DNA of 64,000 nucleotides from Variovorax sp. J2L1-78 (GCF_030317205.1 NZ_JASZYB010000003.1:310001-374000), one strand, 5' to 3'; counted from the first letter of the stretch, positions 47,781 to 56,318 are shown. Notes: generated by a model not told the origin, from the letters alone. Numbers and translations are program-made.

Positions 47781-48644
47781 TGCCGGGCTCGACCCCGGCC
47801 ACGCCCTGCGCGACGAGTCGCGCCCAAGGCTGGAGGCCTTGCTTCTCGGCAAAGCCGCGTTCCGCAAAGATCACCGCAGCCGCGCCGCTATTGAGTCCAG
47901 ACGCGTTGCCGGCGGTAATGCTGCCGTCCTTGCGGAAAGCGGGCTTGAGCTTGGCCAGCGTTTCGATGGTCGTGTCGGGGCGGTTGGCCTCGTCGCGGTC
48001 GAAGCGCACCGGCCCCTTGCGGCCGGCCAGTTCGATCGCAACGATTTCCTCGTCGAACTTGCCTGCCCCCTGTGCCGCGCTGAAACGCTGTTGCGAGCGC
48101 GCTGCCCAGCGGTCCTGATCTTCGCGGGTGATCCCGTACTGGCTGACCAGGTCTTCGGTATGCCAGCCCGAATGCTGTCCGCTGAAGGCATCGTTGAGAC
48201 CGTCTCGCAGCAGGCTGCGAGCATGGCGGCGTCGCCCATGCGACTGCCCCAGCGCGCACCAAGCGAGAGATACGGGGCTTGATCCATGTTCTCCATGCCG
48301 CCAGCGATCGCCGCCTTGGCGTACCCGGCGGCCACCTTCAGCGCAGCGCTGGCGATGGCCTGCGCACCAGAACCGCAAACGCGGTTGACGGTCACTGCGG
48401 GCACCTGCAACGGGAGGCCGCCGCCAATGGCGGCTTGACGTGCAGGGTTCATCTTGGCCCCGGCCTGGATCACCTGACCCAGCACCACGGTATCGACAGC
48501 CTCAGAAGGCAGGCCGGCGCGCCGGAGGGTTTCGCGCACTACAGCCGCGCCCAGCGTGGTTGCAGGGGTGTCTTTCAACGCACCACCAAAGGTGCCGATC
48601 GGCGTGCGCAACGGCGCACAAAGAACGATTTCAGGCTTGCTCAT
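47781..48644 (-). pseudogene. Acetyl-CoA acetyltransferase (thiolase), frameshifted and 3'-truncated
   Basis: From ATG 48644 (GGGAG upstream) the frame reads a normal thiolase N-terminus: EIVLCAPLRTPIGTFGGALKDTPATTLGAAVVRETL. The acyl-accepting Cys is in VNRVCGSGAQAIASA. After RMGDAAML it loses frame at about 48215-48235. Another frame continues with SLLRDGLNDAFSGQHSGWHTEDLVSQYGITREDQD and NASGLNSGAAAVIFAE. The gene stops abruptly after RLVAQGVAGVEPG, losing the C-terminal His and Cys domain, and is fused to a MaoC fragment. Its start overlaps the PaaI stop. Confidence 0.88.
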
Positions 48645-49191
48645 CGGAACTCCCTGTCGTGAGAGCGGGTTGGTCGAAGATGAGGCAGGTCGTGGTTGCA
48701 TGCGCATAGATCTTTCCGTCGGGGCCGACGATCCGACCTTCGGCCACGGCAACTTGCCGTCCGGCGTGGATCAACTTGCCTTCCGCACGCACCAGCGGCA
48801 CTTGATCGTTGAGCGCGCGAAGCATGTTCACCTTGAGTTCCAGGGTGGTGAAGCCTTTGCCGGCGGGTAGCGTCGAATGCACGGCACACCCCACGGCAGA
48901 GTCCAGCAGCGTGGCGAACCAGCCGCCATGCACGGTGCCGAGCGGGTTGTAGAGGCTCCTTTGCGGTCGCCCCTGGAAGACGGCGACTCCGGGTTCGATG
49001 TGGATCGCCAGGATGTTGACCGTGTCGTTGATCGGCGGAGGGGGCAGCTCGCCCGAGAAGATTGCCTCGAACATCTCCATGCCCGAGCGGCCAAAGACCT
49101 TTCCCTTGGGCTCTGCGCCCGGAGCACTTTGGCGCGCGCGCACGCGCGCTTCGTCCGCTTCCCAGCGGGCTACTACGTCGTCGACTTCCAT
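48631..49191 (-). CDS. PaaI-family hot-dog thioesterase
   Basis: A 186-aa protein from ATG 49191. The hot-dog helix and active-site motif read YNPLGTVHGGWFATLLDSAVGCAVHSTLP (HGG with Asp). Later strands are GFTTLELKVNMLRALNDQVPLVRAEGKLIHAGRQVAVAEGRI. It hydrolyses acyl-CoA thioesters, often aromatic ones. It is the first gene of a minus-strand unit with the thiolase and the aldo/keto reductase, divergent from the MarR gene by 60 bases. Confidence 0.92.
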   Translation of the reverse strand: MEVDDVVARWEADEARVRARQSAPGAEPKGKVFGRSGMEMFEAIFSGELPPPPINDTVNILAIHIEPGVAVFQGRPQRSLYNPLGTVHGGWFATLLDSAVGCAVHSTLPAGKGFTTLELKVNMLRALNDQVPLVRAEGKLIHAGRQVAVAEGRIVGPDGKIYAHATTTCLIFDQPALTTGSSDEQA

Positions 49192-49216
49192 CCGGCACTC
49201 CTTTCGCTCGACACGA

Positions 49217-49243
49217 TTGCACATACAAAGGTTGCATATACAA
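49217..49243. promoter_or_regulatory. Tandem operator in the MarR/PaaI intergenic region
   Basis: TTGCACATACAA (49217-49228) and TTGCATATACAA (49232-49243) are near-identical 12-mers at a 15-base period. Each is roughly palindromic (TTG...CAA). They lie between the divergent MarR and thioesterase genes, eight bases from the MarR ATG. This is a likely binding site for MarR that controls both directions. Confidence 0.6.
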
Positions 49244-49251
49244 TGTAGCAC

Positions 49252-49755
49252 ATGAAGAACGCCGCCAAGCCGCAAGGGTGTACGAACCTGAAGCTCCGCC
49301 AGCTCACTCGCATGGTGACGCGTCACTACGACTACCACGTCAGCGAGACGGGACTGAAGAACACGCAATACGCGCTGCTGTCACACGTCGTCAGGCTTGG
49401 GCCTATCCGTCCGGGCGAACTGGCCAAACGCATGCACATGGATGCTTCGACGTTGACGCGCAACATGCAGCCGCTGGTGGCGCATGGGTGGCTGCAGATC
49501 GGTGCGGGTAGCGATGCGCGCAGCCGCTTGGTGGAGGCCACAGAAGCGGGTCGAGCCAAGCAGACCGAGGGGCAACGGGCCTGGAAGGCGGCGCAACTGG
49601 CGCTCAACGAGCGTCTGGGAATCGCGCGCGTCGCCGCGCTGCACGAGCTGCTGGACGCCTGCATCGAATGCCTCGATGACGATCCCCAAAGTTCCGCCGA
49701 AGACAACGCTGAATCAGTTGACAGCTGTAATCGCAGCAGGCGCTCCCGGAGATAA
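49252..49755 (+). CDS. MarR-family transcriptional regulator
   Basis: A 167-aa winged-helix repressor. The core reads LRQLTRMVTRHYDYHVSETGLKNTQYALLSHVVRLGPIRPGELAKRMHMDASTLTRNMQPLVAHGWLQIGAGSDARSRLVEATEAGR. A polar C-terminal tail follows. The gene starts just after the tandem operator, pointing to autoregulation. MarR proteins usually lose DNA binding on contact with a phenolic acid or CoA thioester, which fits the thioesterase/thiolase target. Confidence 0.93.
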   Translation: MKNAAKPQGCTNLKLRQLTRMVTRHYDYHVSETGLKNTQYALLSHVVRLGPIRPGELAKRMHMDASTLTRNMQPLVAHGWLQIGAGSDARSRLVEATEAGRAKQTEGQRAWKAAQLALNERLGIARVAALHELLDACIECLDDDPQSSAEDNAESVDSCNRSRRSRR

Positions 49756-49820
49756 CCCATTTCTATCTCCGGCATGGTGTGGCGCTGGCCTATCAAGAAC
49801 ACGGATCAAGGAGAAACTAC

Positions 49821-50561
49821 ATGAAGCTGCCAAAAGCGTTGGCGTTCGATGTCTTCGGCACAGTGGTCGATTGGCATCAGAGCATTGCTCGCGAAGCCCG
49901 CTCGTTCGTTGCGAACCATTTACCAGGCGTCAGCGCTGAACGGTTTGCATTGGAGTGGCGGATGCTCTACCAACCGGCGATGCAGCGCTGCCGCAGTGGC
50001 GATAGGCCGTTCGTGCCACTGGATGAGCTTCACCATGAAATGTTGCTGGAGCTGCTTGAGCAATACAACTTGCCCGCGAGCCGATTTGAGCCGTCAACGC
50101 TCCATGGTCTTTCCAGCGCATGGCGTCGGCTCGATCCCTGGCCCGACGTTCCACTTGGCTTGAGCCGACTGCGAACTCACCTTCCCGTGGTCACACTGTC
50201 GAATGCCAATGTGTCACTCATGGTGGCGATGAACCGCTTCAATGGGTTGCAGTGGGATGCCATCCTCGGCGCAGAACTCGCCAAGGCTTATAAGCCCCAG
50301 CCGACGGCATACCTCGCCACCGCCGGTGCACTCGGACTCCCGCCCCAGGAGCTGTGCCTGGTGGCCTGCCACCATAGCGACCTGGCGGCGGCAAGGGCTT
50401 GTGGTTTGCAGACGGCGTATGTGGATCGTCCGCTGGAGTACGGCGGCGCGCCCGCTCCCGATGCGTCTTCCCAGCAAGCATGGGATTGGCAGGCAGAGAG
50501 CCTGATCGATTTAGCCGACCAATTCGAACGTGCCGCCGCGAAAATTCACGATGGTGGATAG
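49821..50561 (+). CDS. Haloacid dehalogenase type II (HAD superfamily)
   Basis: A 246-aa HAD enzyme from ATG 49821 with GGAG upstream. The nucleophile is D10 in LAFDVFGTVVDWH. Motif II is VVTLSNAN, motif III Lys is in AKAYKPQPTAY, and motif IV is LVACHHSDLAAARACGL. FDVFGTVVDW and HHSDL are typical of (S)-2-haloacid dehalogenases, which replace halide with hydroxyl in 2-haloalkanoates. It lies 65 bases after MarR in the same direction. True dehalogenase activity is likely but not proven by sequence. Confidence 0.88.
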   Translation: MKLPKALAFDVFGTVVDWHQSIAREARSFVANHLPGVSAERFALEWRMLYQPAMQRCRSGDRPFVPLDELHHEMLLELLEQYNLPASRFEPSTLHGLSSAWRRLDPWPDVPLGLSRLRTHLPVVTLSNANVSLMVAMNRFNGLQWDAILGAELAKAYKPQPTAYLATAGALGLPPQELCLVACHHSDLAAARACGLQTAYVDRPLEYGGAPAPDASSQQAWDWQAESLIDLADQFERAAAKIHDGG

Positions 50562-50672
50562 TATGCATACCGTTCTCAGTTACTCCGATGCCCCGGAGGT
50601 GCCGAGCTGAGTTCTGGCCCCGCGAGTCCTTCGGAGGCTGGGTAGCTATTCGACCGGGCTATTTCGCGCCTG

Positions 50673-51356
50673 ATGGCTGCACAGTTTCGGGCGATGGCGC
50701 AAAACTACGAATGCGCCAGTTTGGACAGCCTTCCGGTACGTGTGGCGAGGCAGCTCTTGCTTTCCGGAACCATGCAACTGCGCACCGCAGAGCAAGACGA
50801 TCCGGATCAGTCGCAGATACAGATGTCGCAGTCAGACCTGGCGGCGATGGTTGGCGCTTCGCGACAATCGGTGAATCGGGTTCTCCAGCAGCTGCGCGAG
50901 AAACACGTCATCGAAATCAGCTACCTGCCCAAGTACGCCGGCAATCTGGACATCATGGCTGCGGCGGCGAGCCGAACGGCCTACGGCACCGTGGGTACTG
51001 CATTCGGCCCCGAGGCCGCTGCCGGCGGCCCTCTCGCGGCCGTTCGTGATGGGGACCTCATCGAGCTGAGCGTGCCGCAGCGCCTGCTGCGCCTGCATGT
51101 CAGCGCCGAAGAGCTGGTCGCACGTCTCACCAAGTGGAAGGCGCCCACAGCGCCGCTGGAGAGCGGCTACTGGCGCCTGCATGTCGACCACGTCTTGCAA
51201 GCAGATGAGGGCTGCGACCTGGACTTCCTCGTTGGTCCACGAGGCGCATTCGTCCCGAGAAACAATCACCGAACACTGCGGATGGGCGCTCGCAGGCCGG
51301 CGACCGCCCATCCGCTCAAGGCCCGGAAATCAACTCGCGCTGCGCTCTCGCGCTGA
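50673..51356 (+). CDS. In-frame fusion of a Crp/Fnr HTH fragment to an IlvD/Edd dehydratase C-terminus
   Basis: A 227-aa open reading built from two unrelated pieces. Residues 1-84 are the end of a Crp/Fnr regulator: SLPVRVARQLLLSG, then the helix-turn-helix QMSQSDLAAMVGASRQSVNRVLQQLREKHVIEI. Its cyclic-nucleotide domain is absent. Residues 105-199 are the C-terminal domain of an IlvD/Edd dehydratase: GTVGTAFGPEAAAGGPLAAVRDGDLIELSVP, WKAPTAP, VDHVLQADEGCDLDFLVGPRGAFVPR. The catalytic part and Fe-S cysteines are absent. Probably a recombination scar, but it is open, so it may be expressed. Its end overlaps the convergent tetR gene by 27 bases. Confidence 0.7.
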   Translation: MAAQFRAMAQNYECASLDSLPVRVARQLLLSGTMQLRTAEQDDPDQSQIQMSQSDLAAMVGASRQSVNRVLQQLREKHVIEISYLPKYAGNLDIMAAAASRTAYGTVGTAFGPEAAAGGPLAAVRDGDLIELSVPQRLLRLHVSAEELVARLTKWKAPTAPLESGYWRLHVDHVLQADEGCDLDFLVGPRGAFVPRNNHRTLRMGARRPATAHPLKARKSTRAALSR

Positions 51357-51953
51357 TGAGCGCGTTTTCGCAGACGGGCTCCCAGGCAGGTCGACCGACG
51401 CGAGGATCGCATCGCGGCACACCGTCAGGATCTCGTCGGCCAGCGGCGAATCGTCCGGGCAGGCGCGCGACAGGACGATGGCGCCCACCACGTGGGTCAG
51501 GATGCCGAGCGACCGGGCTCGCGCCTGTTCCGGATCTGCACCATCCAATGCAGTGCCCGCGCGGCTCAGCTCAGCCAGCAGGCTCTCGATGCCAGCCACG
51601 AACGTCGACCGGACCGCTTCGGGCTGACGGGCGGCGTCCCCGCCCAGCGCAGCCATCGTGCAACCGCTGGCGCGGGCGTCGCGATGCTCGCGCGAGACGT
51701 AGGCGCGCACGAAATCCGGGGTGTCTACTCCCGCGGTCAGCGCCGCTGTCTGCGCGATGCCGCACGCTGCGGATTCCGCCATCAGATCGGCCTTGGAGCC
51801 GAAGTGCTTGTAGAAGCCGCCGTGGGTGAAGCCCGCAGCGGCCATCAGGTCGGCAACGCCCACGCCGTCGTAGCCACGCTCGCGGAAGAGCGCCGAAGCT
51901 GTTTCGACGATGTGCGCCCGGTTCGCCTGCGCTTGTGCCTTGGTGACCTTCAT
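51330..51953 (-). CDS. TetR-family regulator (module A)
   Basis: A 207-aa repressor from ATG 51953. The helix-turn-helix region is ANRAHIVETASALFRERGYDGVGVADLMAAAGFTHGGFYKHFGSKADLMAESA. The C-terminal ligand domain contains REHRDARASGCTMAALGGDAARQ. It is divergent from the alpha/beta-hydrolase operon (132-base gap with two inverted repeats), which it should repress. It is similar in layout to the TetR gene at 58772. Confidence 0.92.
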   Translation of the reverse strand: MKVTKAQAQANRAHIVETASALFRERGYDGVGVADLMAAAGFTHGGFYKHFGSKADLMAESAACGIAQTAALTAGVDTPDFVRAYVSREHRDARASGCTMAALGGDAARQPEAVRSTFVAGIESLLAELSRAGTALDGADPEQARARSLGILTHVVGAIVLSRACPDDSPLADEILTVCRDAILASVDLPGSPSAKTRSSARERSAS

Positions 51954-52002
51954 ATCGGAGTTGAGTTGATTTTTCGCTGTGCCAGGAGATCTCACTATAC
52001 AT

Positions 52003-52052
52003 TGATGTCGTTCATCATCAAACCCCTTGACAAGTTAGATTATGACCGTCAT
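52003..52052. promoter_or_regulatory. Operator/promoter region of the TetR-hydrolase divergon
   Basis: TGATG-5-CATCA (52003-52017) and ATGAC-C-GTCAT (52042-52052) are perfect inverted repeats. Between them lies a TTGACA -35 box (52027-52032) with CATCAT 17 bases on as a candidate -10. The second repeat lies inside that spacer, a classical repressor position. Confidence 0.55.
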
Positions 52053-52085
52053 CATTGATGGGTCTCACTTGAAAGGACCCTGATC

Positions 52086-52931
52086 ATGAGCAACACGCAC
52101 CTGACCGCACCCACCCAGTTCGTCGAGGTCGATGGCGACAAGTTCGCCTACCGCCGCTGGGGCAACGCCTCGAGTTCGCAGCCGCCGCTGTTCTTCGTGC
52201 AGCACTTCCGCGGTGGCATGGATCACTGGGACCCGCTGCTGACCGATGGTCTCGCCACTGGCCGCGAGGTCATCCTCTTCAACGGCCGTGGCATTGCCTC
52301 GTCGAGCGGCACTCCGCGCAACCGCATCGAGGACATGGCCGACGACATTGCGCTGGTAATCCAGGCGCTGGGTCTGTCGCAGGTGGACCTGCTGGGCTTC
52401 TCGCTCGGGGGCTTCCAGGTGCAGGAGGTGACGCTGCGCCATCCGCAGCTCGTGCGCAAGTTGCTGCTGCTGGGCACCGGGCTGCGCGGCGGCGATCCGA
52501 ACATGGAGCCCAAGGTGCTCGAAGTCGCGCCCCGACCGGTGCCCACGGTGGAGGACTTCCTCTACCTGTTCTTCGGGCGCTCCGAAGCCGCCAAGCAGGC
52601 TGGGCAGGCCTTCTGGAAGCGCCGCCACCAGCGTGTCGACCAGGACCCGCCCAGCTCCGCAGCGGTGGCCCAGGCGCAGGCCGAAGCACATGGCGCCTAC
52701 CTGCCGCCGCTGGCTGGCGAGAACCCCTACGCCTACCTGAATGCCATCCAGCAGCCCACGCTGGTGCTCAACGGGGTCAAGGACGTGATGATCCCCACGA
52801 TCAACTCCTGGCACCTGGCGCAGAACATCCCCAACGCCCAGCTCCTGGTCTACCCGGACGCCGGCCACGGCGCGCAGTTCCAGGACCCCGAGCGCTTCCT
52901 CAAGCACGCCATCCAGTTCCTGGCGGAGTGA
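52086..52931 (+). CDS. Alpha/beta hydrolase
   Basis: A 281-aa hydrolase. The nucleophile elbow is DLLGFSLGGFQVQE (Ser in GFSLG). The acid is in LVLNGVKDVMIP and the His in VYPDAGHGAQFQDP. PPLFFVQHFRGGMDHWDPLLTDGLA carries the oxyanion loop. It resembles haloalkane/epoxide hydrolase-like and lactonase-like enzymes of unspecified substrate. It is the first gene of the TetR-controlled operon. A related enzyme is encoded at 55020. Confidence 0.92.
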   Translation: MSNTHLTAPTQFVEVDGDKFAYRRWGNASSSQPPLFFVQHFRGGMDHWDPLLTDGLATGREVILFNGRGIASSSGTPRNRIEDMADDIALVIQALGLSQVDLLGFSLGGFQVQEVTLRHPQLVRKLLLLGTGLRGGDPNMEPKVLEVAPRPVPTVEDFLYLFFGRSEAAKQAGQAFWKRRHQRVDQDPPSSAAVAQAQAEAHGAYLPPLAGENPYAYLNAIQQPTLVLNGVKDVMIPTINSWHLAQNIPNAQLLVYPDAGHGAQFQDPERFLKHAIQFLAE

Positions 52932-53029
52932 CGGTGCGCACGAGTACGTGCGCCACCAGCCATTGACTTCACTCTGCGGCCGCATCGCATCGGCCGCACG
53001 TCCATCCATTCAAGAGAACGTATACCGAC

Positions 53030-54118
53030 ATGAGCAAGAAAGCGCTCTTCGAGCCATACAAGCTGGGACCTCTGACCCTCGCCAATCGCATCGTCATGGC
53101 GCCGCTGACCCGCAACCGCGCCGGCGCCGGCTTGGTACCCAGCGAACTGGCCGCGACCTACTACGCCCAGCGCGCTTCGGCCGGCCTGATCATCACAGAG
53201 GCCACCCAGGTGTCGGCCCAGGCCCAGGGCTACCAGGACACCCCCGGCCTGTACACGCCCGAGCAGATCGCCGGCTGGCGCCAGGTCACGGACGCCGTGC
53301 ACGCCCAGGGCGGGCGCATCTTCGTGCAGCTCTGGCACGTGGGCCGCGTGTCGCACGTCGATGTGCAGCCGGGCGGTGCCGCGCCGGTCGCGCCCTCGGC
53401 CATCCGCGCGGCGACCAAGACCTTCGTCAACAACGGCTTTGCCGACGTGTCCGAGCCCCGCGCCCTCGAATTGAACGAGCTGCCTGGCATCGTGAACGAC
53501 TTCCGCCAGGCCGCTGCCAACGCCATCGCCGCCGGCTTCGACGGCGTGGAGGTCCACGGCGCCAATGGCTACCTGCTGGAGCAGTTCATCAAGGACGGGG
53601 CCAACCATCGCACCGACGCCTACGGCGGCTCGGTCGAGAACCGCGCCCGCCTGCTGCTGGAGGTCGTCGCCGCGGTGGCGAAGGAGATCGGTGCCGATCG
53701 CACCGGCGTGCGCATCTCCCCCGTATCGCCGGCCAACGGCATCTCCAGCAGCGACCCGCAGCCGCAGTACGGCTACATCGTCGAACAGCTCAGCACGCTG
53801 GGCATCGTCTACCTGCACGTGGTCGAAGGTGCGACGGGCGGCCCGCGCGACGTGGCGCCATTCAACTTCGCCGCGCTGCGCAGCAGCTTCAAGCAGACCT
53901 ACCTCGCCAACAACGGCTACGACCTGGAATTCGCTGCCGCCCAGCTCGAATCGGGCAAGGCGGACCTGTTTGCCTTCGGTCGGCCGTTCATCAGCAACCC
54001 CGATCTTGTCGAACGATTGAAGAGCGGCGCGCCGCTGGCACAGCTCAACCCGTCCACGCTCTACGGCGGAGGCGCCGCGGGCTACACCGACTACCCCACG
54101 CTGGCCGAGGCCAGGTAA
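53030..54118 (+). CDS. Old Yellow Enzyme-family ene-reductase
   Basis: A 362-aa FMN (beta/alpha)8 oxidoreductase like NemA/XenB. KLGPLTLANRIVMAPLTRNRA is the N-terminal FMN segment. The substrate-anion pair His-x-x-Asn lies in GVEVHGANGYLLEQFIKDGANHRTDAYGGS. FAFGRPFISNPDLVERL is the phosphate-binding end. It reduces activated C=C bonds of enones or nitro compounds with NAD(P)H. The gene is 98 bases after the hydrolase in the same operon. An unrelated dead OYE fragment lies at 27.9-28.3 kb. Confidence 0.94.
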   Translation: MSKKALFEPYKLGPLTLANRIVMAPLTRNRAGAGLVPSELAATYYAQRASAGLIITEATQVSAQAQGYQDTPGLYTPEQIAGWRQVTDAVHAQGGRIFVQLWHVGRVSHVDVQPGGAAPVAPSAIRAATKTFVNNGFADVSEPRALELNELPGIVNDFRQAAANAIAAGFDGVEVHGANGYLLEQFIKDGANHRTDAYGGSVENRARLLLEVVAAVAKEIGADRTGVRISPVSPANGISSSDPQPQYGYIVEQLSTLGIVYLHVVEGATGGPRDVAPFNFAALRSSFKQTYLANNGYDLEFAAAQLESGKADLFAFGRPFISNPDLVERLKSGAPLAQLNPSTLYGGGAAGYTDYPTLAEAR

Positions 54119-54180
54119 GCAAACAGGCGCCGGGCCCAACGCTGCGGCCCGGTGCCCTCTGATCTGCGGAGAACGTCCAT

Positions 54181-54969
54181 ATGACCACCCAATCCACCGC
54201 CCTCATTACCGGCGCTTCGACCGGCATCGGCGCCACCTACGCCGAGCGCTTCGCGCAGCGAGGCCACGACCTCGTGCTGGTCGCGCGCGACAAGGCACGC
54301 CTGGACGCGCTTGCGCAGCGCCTGCGCGACGAACACCAGGTTGCCGTGGACGTGCTGCAGGCCGACCTGACGAATCAGGCCGACCTGGCTACCGTCGAAG
54401 CCCGCCTGCGTGACGACGCCCGTATCGACATCCTGATCAACAACGCCGGCATGGCCCAGTCGGGCGGCTTCGAGCAGCAGACGGCAGAGAGCATCGACCG
54501 TCTGATCGCGCTCAACATCACGTCGCTCACGCGGCTCGCGGCAGCAGCCGCGCCGCGCTTTGCGCAGGCAGGCGCTGGCTCGATCGTCAACCTCGGCTCC
54601 GTGGTCGGCTTCGCGCCCGAATTCGGCATGTCGATCTACGGTGCCACCAAGGCGTTCGTGCTGTTCCTGTCGCAGGGGCTGAGCTTGGAACTGGCCCCCA
54701 AGGGGGTCTACGTGCAAGCCGTGTTGCCAGCGGCCACCCGCACCGAAATCTGGGAGCGCGCCGGGATCGACGTCAACACGCTGACCGAGGTAATGGACGT
54801 CGGCGAACTGGTCGATGCGGCACTGGTCGGTTTCGACCGCCGCGAACTGGTCACGATCCCGCCGCTGCACGTGGCCGAGCGCTGGACTGCGTTGGACTGC
54901 GCGCGTCAGGGACTGTTGGCGGACATCCGGCAGGCGCACGCTGCCGACCGCTATCGACAGCAAGCCTGA
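54181..54969 (+). CDS. Short-chain dehydrogenase/reductase
   Basis: A 262-aa classical SDR. The cofactor loop is ALITGASTGIGATYAERFAQRGHDLVLVARD. NNAG is in DILINNAGMAQSG. Catalytic Ser is in VNLGSVVGFA, and Tyr-x3-Lys is YGATK. It resembles the YqjQ/DltE-like reductases of unknown substrate. It follows the ene-reductase by 62 bases. With it the enzyme could act on an alcohol/ketone formed before or after double-bond reduction. Confidence 0.93.
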   Translation: MTTQSTALITGASTGIGATYAERFAQRGHDLVLVARDKARLDALAQRLRDEHQVAVDVLQADLTNQADLATVEARLRDDARIDILINNAGMAQSGGFEQQTAESIDRLIALNITSLTRLAAAAAPRFAQAGAGSIVNLGSVVGFAPEFGMSIYGATKAFVLFLSQGLSLELAPKGVYVQAVLPAATRTEIWERAGIDVNTLTEVMDVGELVDAALVGFDRRELVTIPPLHVAERWTALDCARQGLLADIRQAHAADRYRQQA

Positions 54970-55019
54970 TTGCCCCCTCAGTTCTTCATCACTCCATCAC
55001 TCTTTCCATCGGAGACACC

Positions 55020-55982
55020 ATGCTTTACCTGTCCCGAGTCGGCCTGTGCCTGCTCGCTCTCTCTGCCACGCTGCTGTCGGCCTGCGCCACGGCCGACAAG
55101 CCGCCTGTGGCCGCAGCCACATCTGCCAAGGTCGCCACGACGCAGGGCCTCACATGGAACAGCGTGCCAACGCAGGCCCTCTCTGCGGGCGGCGTTGACT
55201 TCGCGTACCGCGAGCTGGGCCAGAAGAACGCCGGCACGCCGGTGATCTTGCTCACCCATCTGGCCGCCGTTCTGGACAACTGGGACCCCCGTGTGGTGGA
55301 TGGCATCGCCGCGAAGCACTACGTGGTCGCGTTCGACAACCGCGGCATCGGCGCCTCCACCGGCTCGCCGGCTAACACCATCGAACAAATGGCGGACGAC
55401 GCCATCACCTTCATCAAGGCCAAAGGCTTCAAGCAGGTGGACCTCTTCGGCTTCTCGATGGGCGGAATGATCGCCCAGGAGATCGTGCTGAAAGAGCCGC
55501 AGCTCGTGCGCAAGCTGATCCTGACGGGCACCGGCCCCGCGGGCGGTCCAGGCATCAGCACCGTGGCAGGCGTGGCGAACTACGACCTGCTGCGCGCGAC
55601 CTTCACCGGCCAAGACCCGAAGCAGTACCTCTTCTTCACCCGCACGCCGGATGGGATCGAGGCCGGCAAGACTTTTCTGAAGCGCCTGCAGGAGCGCACC
55701 GTGAACCGCGACAAGGACATCGCCGCGGGGGCGTATCTGGCGCAGTTGCAGGCGCTCAGCGCATGGGGACAGAAGCGGCCCGCTGACCTTTCGGTGATCA
55801 AGCAGCCGGCCCTTGTGGCCAATGGCGACGACGACCGGATGGTGCCGACCAGCAATACCTACGACCTAGCCAAGCGCCTGCCCAACAGCGAGCTGATCGT
55901 CTACCCCGATGCAGGTCACGGAGGCATCTTCCAGTACCACGAGGACTTCGTGCCCAAGGCACTGGCCTTCCTGGCCAAGTGA
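55020..55982 (+). CDS. Alpha/beta hydrolase, predicted lipoprotein
   Basis: A 320-aa hydrolase with a lipoprotein signal (LCLLALSATLLSACAT, lipobox LSAC). The catalytic Ser is in DLFGFSMGGMIAQE, the Asp in VANGDDDRMVP and the His in VYPDAGHGGIFQ. GQKNAGTPVILLTHLAAVLDNWDPRVVDGIA aligns with the oxyanion loop of the 52086 enzyme. The two are paralogues, one cytoplasmic and one periplasmic or membrane-bound. It is the last gene of the operon. Confidence 0.91.
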   Translation: MLYLSRVGLCLLALSATLLSACATADKPPVAAATSAKVATTQGLTWNSVPTQALSAGGVDFAYRELGQKNAGTPVILLTHLAAVLDNWDPRVVDGIAAKHYVVAFDNRGIGASTGSPANTIEQMADDAITFIKAKGFKQVDLFGFSMGGMIAQEIVLKEPQLVRKLILTGTGPAGGPGISTVAGVANYDLLRATFTGQDPKQYLFFTRTPDGIEAGKTFLKRLQERTVNRDKDIAAGAYLAQLQALSAWGQKRPADLSVIKQPALVANGDDDRMVPTSNTYDLAKRLPNSELIVYPDAGHGGIFQYHEDFVPKALAFLAK

Positions 55983-56040
55983 TGCGTGACCTAGCTGCTA
56001 ACGCGAGGCCTGCATCTCAACCCTCCCATTCAAGGACAAC

Positions 56041-56088
56041 CCGATGTCTCATACACATCTGACCGCATCCTCGCATGGCTCTGGAAGT
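56041..56088 (+). pseudogene. First codons of a third hydrolase-like gene (truncated)
   Basis: ATG 56041 reads MSHTHLTASSHGSGSY and stops. The first eight codons (MSHTHLTA) closely copy the start of the 52086 hydrolase (MSNTHLTA), and the preceding AAGGACAACCC is also similar. The rest of that gene was replaced by the GMC fragment. Confidence 0.5.
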
Positions 56089-56316
56089 TACTGAGCAATC
56101 CTGTCCGGGCGCTGCGCGCACATTTCCCGCCGGGCTTTGCCAGTCAGACGATGCTTTTCGTGGTGATGCCCACCGTAGATGTGCACGTAAATCTGCGGCT
56201 CAAGCGCCGCTGGTACTGGCCTTTCGGCAAGCTGCTAAGCACTGAGGGCAATCACATCCCGGCATTCATTCCGAATGCCAATTCATTCATCGAGAACGGG
56301 GCCAAGGCGCTGGGCG
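56055..56316 (+). pseudogene. GMC oxidoreductase (cholesterol-oxidase-like), internal fragment
   Basis: In a frame open on both sides the DNA reads SDRILAWLWKLLSNPVRALRAHFPPGF, then MLFVVMPTVDVHVNLRLKRRWYWPFGKLL and IPAFIPNANSFIENGAKALGG. This matches the C-terminal substrate-domain region of GMC-type FAD oxidases. Both ends are cut: upstream by the truncated hydrolase start, downstream by the IS3 remnant. Confidence 0.6.
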
Positions 56317-56318
56317 GT

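Noticed and set aside
52086..55982. Quorum-quenching or homoserine-lactone system
   Set aside because: Alpha/beta hydrolases alone do not support it; no LuxI/LuxR-type gene is in the window.
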